From Acidobacteriaceae bacterium (GTDB lineage Bacteria; Acidobacteriota; Terriglobia; Terriglobales; Acidobacteriaceae), in the NCBI GenBank assembly GCA_003151875.1, contig PLYW01000130.1:1-9171 (forward strand): a stretch of DNA of 9,171 nucleotides. Direction: 5' to 3'. Numbering within the stretch: the first letter of the stretch is position 1; each line of letters starts with the position of its first letter. Both the position numbers and the translations under genes were made by a program. Positions 1 through 6,176 of this stretch are shown in pieces. Under the pieces are notes generated by a model, which saw nothing but the letters and a program-made list of their open reading frames with translations, searched no databases and had not been told where the DNA came from.

Positions 1-380
1 GGCGGCGGTTGGTGTTCAATATCCTGATTTCCAATACCGACGACCACCTGCGCAATCACGGCTTTCTCTACGCGGGGCAGGAAGGCTGGCGCCTGTCGCC
101 GGCCTACGATCTCAACCCGGTGCCAACGGACATCAAACCGCGCATCCTCGCCACGGCGATCAATGAAGAGGACAACACGGCTTCCCTCGCGCTGGCGATG
201 GAAGTGGCGGGATATTTCGATCTGGAGGACAGCAAAGCCCGCGAAATAGCAAAACAGGTCGGCAAGGCCGTCTCGAAGTGGCGCGACGAAGCCGCGCGGC
301 GGGGCATCACCAAAACCGAGATCGAACGCATGTCGTCAGCGTTTGAGCATGACGATCTGAACGCTGCACGCGCGGGATAG
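1..380 (+). CDS. HipA family kinase/toxin, C-terminal fragment (5' end outside window)
   Basis: This is the end of a HipA-type serine/threonine kinase, the toxin of HipBA-like type II toxin-antitoxin pairs; characterised members phosphorylate a cytosolic target such as glutamyl-tRNA synthetase. The reading frame is open from the window edge (codons from position 3), so the TTG at 9 is not the true start. The HipA_C core is visible: the catalytic loop NTDDHLRNHGFL, with its Asp and the Asn five residues later matching the catalytic Asp and metal-binding Asn of E. coli HipA, then AYDLNP about 20 residues on, the DFG-equivalent Asp. A helical tail of about 85 residues ends at a TAG. The N-terminal HipA domain and any HipB antitoxin lie upstream. 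The next gene starts 20 bp after the stop on the same strand. The catalytic motifs are intact in what is visible. Confidence 0.93.
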   Translation, partial: RRLVFNILISNTDDHLRNHGFLYAGQEGWRLSPAYDLNPVPTDIKPRILATAINEEDNTASLALAMEVAGYFDLEDSKAREIAKQVGKAVSKWRDEAARRGITKTEIERMSSAFEHDDLNAARAG

Positions 381-400
381 CGGAGAGGACGACTGAGTCG

Positions 401-1219
401 ATGGCTGCGATACCGAAATTCGATGAACCTAATCTGCAGGCGCTTTCCGACATTCTCGGAGATACCAGCACCGGACTGACGGGGTCCGAGATTGGGCGAT
501 TCTTGCGGGAATGTGGGTTCCCTGATCCGATACCACAGATGACCAAACGGCATCGCCTGTATGCAGCGCTCGCCGCGAAGCAAAACTCCGATGGCTGTGC
601 CAACAACATCCTGGGATTTGTCACTCATGTGATGAATCCGGTACGCCACGTGGGCCACCGGGATTACTTTGAGTCGGAACGAGGAAAGCTGAACGGCGTT
701 CTGGCCTTCAGCGGATTCTCACTCGGTGAAGACGGAACCCTCCGGGCGGTTACAACAGCGCGCACCTTGACGGAAGCAGAAGCAATGGCGAGCGCCCTTC
801 GGAAAGTGCTCATTGAACGGAAGGTACACCCCGATGTGCTTGAATTCTGCCGCGCTGAACTTGTCGTCGACAATTACTTCCATGCGGTATTCGAGGCAGC
901 AAAGAGCGTGGCGGCGAAGCTGCGTCAGAAGACCGGTCTGGGCTCGGATGGTTCTCAATTGGTCGATGAGGCGCTGGGCATCGGGAAGGCAGGGTGTCCT
1001 CGGCTTGCGTTCAACTCATTGACGACCGAAAGCGAGCGCAACGAGCATTCCGGGCTGGCGAACCTTATTAAGGGACTGTTCGGAGCGTTCCGGAACACCA
1101 CGGCGCATGCCCCGAAAATTCACTGGAACATTACCGAGCAGGACGCGCTCGATATTCTGACAACGATATCTCTGGTCCACCGGCGGCTGGACTCTGCCGT
1201 TCGGACGCACATCCCGTGA
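401..1219 (+). CDS. TIGR02391/Ymh-type protein with HEPN-like C-terminal domain
   Basis: The 272-residue protein matches my recollection of the TIGR02391 (Hypoth_Ymh) family, which is frequent in defence and mobile regions. The C-terminal half (about 155-270) is the family domain, including AFRNTTAHAPKI near 229-240. That segment contains R231 and H236 spaced as R-x4-H, the catalytic signature of HEPN-superfamily ribonucleases, so an RNase or toxin role is plausible but inferred. The N-terminal ~65 residues (LTGSEIGRFLRECGF) look like a small helical domain that may bind nucleic acid or a partner. Start: ATG at 401, with a purine-rich GGAGAGGA about 12 bases upstream. It sits 20 bp after the HipA stop and 23 bp before a truncated PIN-domain start, consistent with a HEPN plus PIN pair. 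The gene is intact and of ordinary length. Family call fairly sure; biochemical activity not shown. Confidence 0.85.
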   Translation: MAAIPKFDEPNLQALSDILGDTSTGLTGSEIGRFLRECGFPDPIPQMTKRHRLYAALAAKQNSDGCANNILGFVTHVMNPVRHVGHRDYFESERGKLNGVLAFSGFSLGEDGTLRAVTTARTLTEAEAMASALRKVLIERKVHPDVLEFCRAELVVDNYFHAVFEAAKSVAAKLRQKTGLGSDGSQLVDEALGIGKAGCPRLAFNSLTTESERNEHSGLANLIKGLFGAFRNTTAHAPKIHWNITEQDALDILTTISLVHRRLDSAVRTHIP

Positions 1220-1242
1220 TGTTTGTAATGAAGTGAGGTTGC

Positions 1243-1342
1243 ATGTTCAAGATTCTTATCGATACCTGCGTATGGCTCGACATCGCCAAGGACTACCAGC
1301 GGCAGCCTGTCCTTGGGGTTCTGGAGGCACTCGTCCGGGCGC
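1243..1342 (+). pseudogene. PIN-domain gene, 5' fragment
   Basis: The first ~33 codons read as the start of a PIN-fold nuclease: MFKILIDTCVWLDIAKD has the strand-1 hydrophobic run followed by the first acidic metal-binding residue (ILIDT) and the WLD motif usual in VapC-like and DUF4935-like proteins, then a helix (GVLEALV). The ATG at 1243 has GAGG seven bases upstream and follows the HEPN gene by 23 bp, so the start is credible. After about 1340 the frame stays open to a TAA ending at 1611, but the residues no longer resemble PIN. The DNA there is the reverse complement of a DUF2130 gene start. The remaining acidic residues of the PIN site are therefore missing and no active nuclease can be made. 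The fragment most likely arose by a deletion or rearrangement joining two defence genes. The exact breakpoint, between roughly 1335 and 1350, cannot be set by eye. Confidence 0.7.
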
Positions 1343-1517
1343 GCTCACGCTGGGCGACCTCCCTGTCCTTTTGCGCTAAGGCTCTTTCGTATTCCCGGCG
1401 CGTTGCTTCGAGCAGTGGTGCGGCCAGCGATTCAGTCAGCTTAATTTCGCTACCACACTGTGGGCACTTCACAGTCGGCTCGTTTGTAGATGGATTCAAG
1501 TGCACCTCCGAGGTCAT
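1341..1517 (-). pseudogene. DUF2130 (zinc-ribbon/coiled-coil) gene, 5' fragment
   Basis: On the minus strand, from the ATG at 1517 down to about 1341, the translation begins MTSEVHLNPSTNEP, continues into a CPQCGSEIKLTESL zinc-ribbon half (CxxC) and then a charged helix (ATRREYERALAQKDREVAQRE). This is the typical N-terminus of DUF2130 proteins, which start with a short zinc ribbon followed by a long coiled coil and a C-terminal conserved domain. A good ribosome site (AAGAGG, about 6-7 bases upstream of the ATG on this strand) supports the start. The rest of the gene, including the conserved DUF2130 core, is missing: past about 1341 the frame reads into the antisense of the PIN gene and stops at 1293. 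The function of the family is not established. The longer minus frame extending to 1664 is upstream DNA rather than protein, because homology begins at the 1517 ATG. Confidence 0.7.
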
Positions 1518-1537
1518 ACAAGCCCTCTTAGTATCCA

Positions 1538-1594
1538 ACTGGTTAGCCGGAAAACCAGTGACCGCCGTCACGGCTCTAGGTTTGGCACCAAACC
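1538..1594. promoter_or_regulatory. Cluster of three inverted repeats between divergent gene starts
   Basis: Three consecutive dyads occur in 57 bases: ACTGGTT (1538-1544) with AACCAGT (1553-1559), loop of 8; GTGAC (1558-1562) with GTCAC (1567-1571), loop of 4; and GGTTTGG (1579-1585) with CCAAACC (1588-1594), only two bases between the arms. They lie between the DUF2130 start (minus strand, 1517) and the methylase fragment (plus strand, from about 1696). They could be operators or 5' leader structures of the DUF2130 gene. The arms are visible in the sequence; the function is inference. Confidence 0.45.
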
Positions 1595-1695
1595 CTGTAA
1601 TTTGGCGATAACCAGATTGATGCCCGAAATTGAGCGCAAATGCGAAAATACCCGAAGCATTCATTGTGCTTGAGTTGCGACGTTGCCTCTTGTAA

Positions 1696-1944
1696 AACCG
1701 AGGAGGGAACCCCGTAACCGCTTATCTGTCCAAACTTGCCGAGATACGCTCGTCTGGTTACGCAACAAACGAAACCTCATATTACCCCGCAATCGAGATG
1801 CTTCTTGCCGAGATTGGCAAGTCAATGAAGCCTCGAGTGCGCCCAGTGCTTCAGCTCAAGAACAAGAACAACGGTGCCGGTCAGCCGTGCGCGCAAACAC
1901 GCTGTATGAGGAGTTTAGCCCGGCAGTACAGACACGAATTCTAG
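1696..1944 (+). pseudogene. ISP/N6-adenine-type DNA methylase, N-terminal fragment
   Basis: Translating from 1717 gives TAYLSKLAEIRSSG, then ETSYYPAIEMLLAEIGK, KPRVRPVLQLKN and GAGQP. This is the characteristic N-terminus of large DNA methylase and type ISP restriction-modification proteins, which read ETSYYPALENLLN, KPKVRCVINLKN, GAGIPDGGLF. The similarity stops abruptly after GAGQP at about 1886, just where PDGG would follow, and the frame ends at a TAG at 1944. The frame is open back to 1696 but has no ATG, GTG or TTG before the homology, although a GAGGAGGG ribosome-site-like run sits at 1700-1707. The fragment therefore lacks a usable start and all catalytic motifs (the SAM site and NPPY). 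It is a relic of a restriction-modification gene, presumably from the same defence cluster as the DUF2130 gene facing away from it. Confidence 0.65.
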
Positions 1945-2604
1945 ATTTACTGTTCTCAGCATTTGGTGAGTTGCGAGCGCGACGGGTGGGGTAAGGTTTG
2001 ATGTTTTTTCATGCATTCTGGCGGCCCCGAGAACTGAAGAGGTGATGCAGTGCTCACGAAATCGGGCGCTTGGTTTGATTCCCAGTCACAGGCGGGAAGA
2101 ACAATCGCGACAGCGTAAGGTCGAATCCGGTGGCGATCAATTCCAAGTTGACCAAGGACGCAATCGCCTCTCTGCAGTCTGCCCAAAAGCTTGTGTTATT
2201 GGGCAGCCCTGCGAGGTCTAGGCTGACGCCACGGAATCTGGAACTTGCACAGTGAATTTTCGGAGGGTAATTGGGCAAGCCGTGGAATGCCCGTTGAGCA
2301 TCTCATAACCCATAGATTTTGAGATAGCGTAGGCGGCTGGTTTATGCCCCTTCGTTTGTTTCACTTAGGCGCTCCCATCCACGAGGCCTTTTGGTCAAGA
2401 TCATTGATGCCTAGGCGCCCGCTCTCTAATCGATCGACTGCGGATCTGCAGATCCATCATCTCCCCCTCAGAGCAGACCCTCAGCGCTCCCCGGCGTGCT
2501 CGTGAGGTTTAGTCGTTCACGTCAGGGCGCCTACGGCCCTCCAGTATCTGTCCCGATCACGTATGCAAGCTTGCCCCCTAAGTCATTAGTTTTGGAGGAA
2601 AAAG
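1945..2604. other. 660-base stretch without a recognisable gene, upstream of the PRTRC cassette
   Basis: No gene can be named here. Short open frames look partly coding but end quickly. One begins NTLYEEFSPAVQTRILDLL, in a frame that starts before 1945 and ends at 1994. Another runs from a GTG at 2130 to a TGA at 2255 (41 residues, with AIASLQSAQKLVLLG). They may be scraps of eroded genes. From about 2280 to 2604 the DNA is non-coding in character and contains a weak 6-bp dyad (ATCTCA at 2300, TGAGAT at 2320), a 14-bp palindrome and a small dyad AGGGC-7-GCCCT near 2525. It should hold the promoter of the PRTRC genes, but no -35/-10 pair stands out enough to call. Confidence 0.5.
2442..2455. 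repeat. 14-bp perfect palindrome upstream of the PRTRC cassette
   Basis: GGATCTGCAGATCC is identical to its own reverse complement and lies about 150 bases before the ATG of PRTRC protein E. It could be an operator for the cassette or chance; only one copy was noticed in the window. Confidence 0.35.
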
Positions 2605-3057
2605 ATGTTCACAGAACTTATGCCCTTACTGCGCAAACGCAGGTTGCTACTGACCATCTCCCTTGTTGAGGGCGACACGATCAGGGCCACCATCGTTCCG
2701 CAGAAGGCGTCTGACACCGAAGACAATGCCCTCACCACCCCATTGGCAATCACCGGCACAGCCGAGGAACTCGATCGCGACCTTCCTCAGCAGCTGGTGG
2801 AATTCACTGGGGCGCACATCCAACTCTAATCCACACTGGCCTCTGCCAAAGCAGAAATGGATGCGGCCGCAAAAGCGGCTCGCGAAGAGGCACGGAAGAA
2901 GTCGGCTAAGCCATCCAGCCCGACGAGTCCGGCAACTCCGGCGGCACCAGCGGGGGCACCTGTCCCTCGGGAACCGGAGGCACCCTCGCTGTTTGCGCCA
3001 CAGGCGCAACCGGAAACGACAGCTGCAGAGGAGGAGGGAGGAGGTGAAGCATCATGA
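2605..3057 (+). pseudogene. PRTRC system protein E, split by an in-frame TAA at 2827-2829
   Basis: First gene of the PRTRC cassette. Its N-terminal domain (MFTELMPLLRKR through about residue 74, including VVPQ-type IVPQK, LTTPL, GTAEELDRDLP and LVEFTGAHI) matches the family as I know it. Translation meets TAA at codon 75, yet the same frame continues open for 75 more codons with exactly the family's next segment: STLASAKAEMDAAAKAAREE, a charged helix, then a Pro/Ala-rich tail ending EEEGGGEAS. The unbroken sequence would be 150 codons, a normal length, so one codon changed to TAA (for example AAA or CAA) explains the break. A strong GGAGG sits six bases before the ATG. The 3' end overlaps the start of gene C by ATGA, and its EEEGGG codons double as gene C's ribosome site. 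The function of E is unknown. A 74-residue product, readthrough, or restart at the ATG at 2857 are all possible; a sequencing error cannot be excluded. Confidence 0.8.
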
Positions 3058-3257
3058 AAATCAACCTAGTCGAACGTGAATTTGTCTACCACGGAACTAC
3101 GCTGCCATGCCCGAACCCAAAATTCTCGATTGAGGAAGTCCGTTCGTTCTACGCCGCTCAGTTTCCCGAGCTGACTAACGCAGCCATTACGGGACCTGAA
3201 ACGGTTGGCGACCGTCTGCGTTACACATTCGAGCGCGCCATCGGATCGAAGGGCTGA
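3054..3257 (+). CDS. PRTRC system protein C (ubiquitin-like, Prok_Ub family)
   Basis: A 67-residue protein with the full PRTRC C pattern: an N-terminal strand pair (MKINLVEREFVYHGTTLPCP), the helix-entry motif SIEEVRSFYAAQFPEL, and the terminal block GPETVGDRLRYTFERAIGSKG. The family is described as a bacterial ubiquitin-like beta-grasp protein linked to E1-like, E2-like and JAB genes. The chain ends in Gly, as expected if ThiF adenylates the C-terminus without prior trimming; this role is inferred. The start ATG overlaps the stop of gene E (ATGA) and is preceded by a very purine-rich GAGGAGGGAGGAGG, a strong ribosome site that should allow good translation even if gene E is broken. A tiny ORF begins 4 bases after the stop. 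Cytosolic; no signal or membrane segment. Confidence 0.88.
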   Translation: MKINLVEREFVYHGTTLPCPNPKFSIEEVRSFYAAQFPELTNAAITGPETVGDRLRYTFERAIGSKG

Positions 3258-3261
3258 TGAC

Positions 3262-3477
3262 ATGCCGGACGCCAGCAAACCATCTCTATTACAGGAAATC
3301 CGCGAATCAGAGGGTCGGCAGGCCAGCGCCAACCCTCTGACCAAACTTATGCAGGAGTCGCTCGAATGCCCAGACTCGCAAGAAGCAAGCAATGCTCTCG
3401 CACGGGCTCTTTCGCTGCAAGGAAGCGGGGATCCCGTCTTCCCCGGACCGGGTATCTGGCCAATCCCGCCAGCCTGA
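3262..3477 (+). CDS. Small unassigned ORF between PRTRC C and F
   Basis: A 71-codon frame starts at an ATG four bases after the stop of gene C and ends at TGA 3475-3477. The product is hydrophilic and helix-prone (SLLQEIRESEGRQ, TKLMQESLE, SNALARALSLQ) with a short Pro/Gly-rich tail (GDPVFPGPGIWPIPPA). I recognise no family. The last 112 bases overlap the first part of gene F as called here, in a different frame, so at most one frame is likely under strong protein selection in that overlap. The ribosome site is weak (GAAGGG about 10 bases upstream), but close coupling to gene C could provide translation. It may be a small accessory PRTRC protein or a chance frame in spacer DNA. Confidence 0.4.
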   Translation: MPDASKPSLLQEIRESEGRQASANPLTKLMQESLECPDSQEASNALARALSLQGSGDPVFPGPGIWPIPPA

Positions 3478-4478
3478 TCGGAATACCGCGGCTTAAAGCA
3501 GTTCATGCCGGCAATAAGATCAGCTTTGGTTCGTCCGCCCTTACCGTGCTGGCCCTAACTCTGGTGAAAATCGACCAGGCCAGTGAATCGGACTGGATCG
3601 CCGCCGGGAAAACTTCCTCATCCTTGGTCGAGCAGGTGCTCCGCCGTTATCTGGCCGAGCGTGGCCAATCCGCCATTGCTGAACACTTCGAACTTTCTCT
3701 AACGCTCGGGGAAGCAATCGTCGACCGCGTCTACGGGGAAGCAGAGCCAACCTCCCCCGGACAACTCTTCTTCGTTCTCAATACGGAGTCGTCCTTCGTC
3801 TTGGGCGTGGGTGAGGCGATCAAAGAACTTGAAGGTGCCTACGCCGGCATGGGACAGGCGTTTTACGACGCCCTGCGCCGGTCTCTATACCGCTGGATCC
3901 GCGTCTATGACGATTTGGATGCTCGGGAACGCATCGAACAAATGACCGAGTGGGCCGAGGGAGAGGATGATCCTGATTCGTATGAGATCCCAAATCTCGA
4001 ACAGGACCTGCCGCCGTGTCTGAAGGACGAACACCGTTCCGGTACGAGCCGGCCTCTGACCTCGTTTCCAGTTCCTGCCGTCCCAAGGTTGAGGAAGCTG
4101 CTCGAAACCACCACTGAGTTACAGCGAGTTTCCCATTCGATGGAACGGCCCAGGCTCGACGACAAGTGGCTGGAGCGCGAGCGCAGTTACCACTCGCTCG
4201 ACCTGCCGCTGCCCGCCGTCTTGCTGTACTTCCGGGCGTGCGACGCCGTCATGGCGTGTTTCGACGACGAATGCGAATACTGGGGTCAGGAGACGCCGGA
4301 ACCCAACCTGATCATTCCCGTGCGTGCGGATGATCCCGCCAGCGTGCGCCAAGCGCTCGCCGTCATGGAGACGCTCATGAGGGTGCTGGTGCTCACGGTG
4401 CGGATCAAAACCATTATCGAGAGCCGGGAGAAACCCACATGCGATTCAGTATTGATGTCGGAAGCGAACTCGAATTGA
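3366..4478 (+). CDS. PRTRC system protein F
   Basis: The body from about residue 40 to 345 fits PRTRC protein F: the LTVLALTLVK helix, LFFVLNTESSFVLGVGEAI (about 134-152), and the conserved block GQAFYDALRRSLYRWIRVYD followed by ARERIEQMTEWAEGEDD and YEIPNLEQDLPPCLK (about 163-220). The molecular role of F is unknown; it travels with the ubiquitin-like, E2-like and E1-like genes. The ATG at 3366 is chosen because AGGAG lies 8 bases upstream and no other ATG, GTG or TTG occurs before the family-like sequence begins (IPRLKAV, about residue 40). The first ~35 residues are Arg/Ser/Lys-rich, unlike the rest, and overlap the small ORF ending at 3477, so the N-terminus is uncertain. The 3' end overlaps gene B by 40 bases. 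No internal stop or frameshift. Confidence 0.85.
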   Translation: MPRLARSKQCSRTGSFAARKRGSRLPRTGYLANPASLIGIPRLKAVHAGNKISFGSSALTVLALTLVKIDQASESDWIAAGKTSSSLVEQVLRRYLAERGQSAIAEHFELSLTLGEAIVDRVYGEAEPTSPGQLFFVLNTESSFVLGVGEAIKELEGAYAGMGQAFYDALRRSLYRWIRVYDDLDARERIEQMTEWAEGEDDPDSYEIPNLEQDLPPCLKDEHRSGTSRPLTSFPVPAVPRLRKLLETTTELQRVSHSMERPRLDDKWLERERSYHSLDLPLPAVLLYFRACDAVMACFDDECEYWGQETPEPNLIIPVRADDPASVRQALAVMETLMRVLVLTVRIKTIIESREKPTCDSVLMSEANSN

Positions 4479-5161
4479 AGCTGTATCAGGCCGTGCTCCT
4501 TTACAAGAACGATCACGGAAGCCGCCACATGGCGACTGTGCACGGGGTAGTGCAGCAAAACGGCGATGTAAGGCCTGTTCTTGGCGCCGGACAACTGCTC
4601 AGTACGGCCAGTTTGCGGGAGTTGGCCCGCCAGCTTGGGACCGGGTGCCCAGTGGAGTTCTTGCCGGAACATGTCGTCGCGCGAACTCCTGACCTGCTGG
4701 CGTGGTGGACACCGGCGGCGGTACGGCCAATGTTCTTCCGCGCCGGATCGGAACTTGAGAGCATCTCCGGCAAACGGTTTCCCCACCCGGCGTTGCTGTT
4801 TGTAGTGCGGAACAATGTTTTGTACGTTCGCGCGCTTTCGGCCAGCCGCAGGCCGGCTCCAGACAGCAAGTTGGCGGCAGCGCCCTACTGGAATATCGAC
4901 AGCCTTAACGGCACCGTGTGCGCAGGGACGATGCGCACACCGAAATCTTTGACTGTGACTTCAATAGCTTCATGGCAACAAGCCTTCTTCCAGAGCGAAT
5001 TCACCCATCCGGGCGGCGGCGGACGTTTGACCAAGCGCCGTGGCGGAACGACGGCTCTTTGGAAAAGCCTGGCAGGGAAAAAGCGGTTCCCGCTGTCTAC
5101 GCTCATCGAGTTGGAGACATTGGATCAATACCTTAAGAGACTGGAGACCGAGCGACGATGA
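4439..5161 (+). CDS. PRTRC system protein B (Prok-E2 family D, E2-like)
   Basis: A 240-residue protein carrying the hallmark PRTRC B segments: LLAWWTPAAVRPMFF (about 86-100), SGKRFPHPALLFVV (110-123), APYWNI (148-153), the cysteine in NGTVCAGTMRTP (C161), and WQQAFFQSEFTH ending at H190. The family is classed as a divergent member of the E2/UBC-like fold encoded beside E1-like and ubiquitin-like genes, so a carrier or conjugation role for protein C is the working guess. C161 is the obvious candidate for a thioester residue, but this is inference. Start: ATG at 4439 with GGAG eight bases upstream, inside the end of gene F. The stop overlaps the ThiF start by ATGA, so the two are coupled and no JAB-type gene lies between them. 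A basic, Gly-rich stretch (191-205) follows the core. Intact. Confidence 0.9.
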   Translation: MRFSIDVGSELELKLYQAVLLYKNDHGSRHMATVHGVVQQNGDVRPVLGAGQLLSTASLRELARQLGTGCPVEFLPEHVVARTPDLLAWWTPAAVRPMFFRAGSELESISGKRFPHPALLFVVRNNVLYVRALSASRRPAPDSKLAAAPYWNIDSLNGTVCAGTMRTPKSLTVTSIASWQQAFFQSEFTHPGGGGRLTKRRGGTTALWKSLAGKKRFPLSTLIELETLDQYLKRLETERR

Positions 5162-5928
5162 CTCACACTCTCGATCCTCAACTGCTGGAACGGCCGATTC
5201 GCATCCTGGTGGTCGGCTGCGGCGGGAACGGCAGCGCGATTGTTTCCGGCCTTCCCTACCTCCACCGGGCCATGCTGGCATTCGGCCATCCTGGCGGCCT
5301 GCAGGTGACGTTGATCGATCCGGACACGGTCAGCGAAACCAACTGTGTGCGCCAGGCTTTCTGCCGAACGGAGATCGGTTTTCCAAAAGCTATCGTGCTA
5401 GCACATCGGATCAACCTCTTCTGGGGTCTGACCTGGCAGGGGATGCAGGCACAAATACAGCAGATCGCCAAGAACGCAGAGCTCGATCTCGTGATTGGCT
5501 GTGTCGATACGCGCAAAGCTCGGCGGGCCATCGAAAAGTGGGCGCTGCAATCCAGGGTCTTGTACTGGCTTGACCTTGGCAACAACGCCTCCAGCGGACA
5601 GTTCATCCTCGGGCAGCCCAAGAACCGAGTAAATCAAAAGAAGAAGTATCGTCTGCCATCGGTCACGGAGCTTTTCCCGGAGATTGCGGCACTCGGTGTA
5701 AAGGACGACGATCAACCGTCTTGCAGCGCAGCCGAAGCCTTAACCCGGCAGGAACCCTTTATCAACCAGAATCTGGCCTACCAGGCATTGGGCATGTTCA
5801 CACAACTGCTGCGCCACGGCTCAGTTTCGTATCAAGGCGGGTTCTACAACCTATCGACCGGTCAGCTTGTTCCCTTGCAGATCCGCGAAGGTACGACTGC
5901 GGTTCGACCAAGCCGCCGGCGCCGATAG
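5158..5928 (+). CDS. PRTRC system ThiF family protein (E1-like adenylyltransferase)
   Basis: A 256-residue E1/ThiF/MoeB-type enzyme, expected to adenylate the C-terminal Gly of a ubiquitin-like protein and take it onto a cysteine as thioester. The Rossmann motif is VVGCGGNGS (19-26). ATP/Mg residues follow in E1 order: D54 and D56 in LIDPD, N62, then R65-Q66. K77 and the VD of GCVDT (116-117) complete the nucleotide site. C189 in DDDQPSCSAAEAL is the likely catalytic cysteine, in the position and context of the family. The zinc cysteine pairs of MoeB/ThiF are not seen. The C-terminal GGFYNLSTGQLVPLQI is family-like, followed by a basic tail. The start overlaps gene B (ATGA). It is the last gene of the cassette: 248 bases with no clear gene separate it from the next ORF. 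Protein C is the natural substrate candidate. Confidence 0.92.
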   Translation: MTHTLDPQLLERPIRILVVGCGGNGSAIVSGLPYLHRAMLAFGHPGGLQVTLIDPDTVSETNCVRQAFCRTEIGFPKAIVLAHRINLFWGLTWQGMQAQIQQIAKNAELDLVIGCVDTRKARRAIEKWALQSRVLYWLDLGNNASSGQFILGQPKNRVNQKKKYRLPSVTELFPEIAALGVKDDDQPSCSAAEALTRQEPFINQNLAYQALGMFTQLLRHGSVSYQGGFYNLSTGQLVPLQIREGTTAVRPSRRRR

Positions 5929-6176
5929 AACGTTTCGCGCCCGTCCCCGCAAACTCCTCGAACCTCTCTCCGTCCTGGCACTGCTCCAGCTGCCTAGAAA
6001 ACGTCGCTCGTAGCCAAAGGCAATTCCTCGATCGCACCAGCGAGTCTTCTTACTCTGTCCGCTGTCTTCCTGTGCCCATCGCCATGTTCAACCTCTGAAC
6101 CGGGCCGAATCCTTACTCCTCAAAAACTCTAACCACGGGCTGCGAATGCGTAACGCGGCCGAAATGGACACCCAAC

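Noticed and set aside
104..658. Long minus-strand frame opposite HipA and the HEPN gene
   Set aside because: It spans two well-supported plus-strand genes and has no family-like motif; it is an antisense shadow.
2095..2135. tRNA-like T-arm (GGTCGAATCC)
   Set aside because: No matching acceptor, D or anticodon stems could be built around it on either strand.
4286..4786. Minus-strand frame of 166 codons opposite PRTRC F and B
   Set aside because: Both plus-strand genes are recognised through this region; the antisense product resembles nothing.
5040..5573. Plus-strand frame of 177 codons overlapping B and ThiF
   Set aside because: Out of frame with two recognised genes; Arg/Ser-rich composition typical of a shifted high-GC frame.
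5929..6176. A short gene or JAB remnant between ThiF and the HipA-like kinase
   Set aside because: No frame shows HxHP or other JAB motifs, and no frame with a plausible start continues across the gap.
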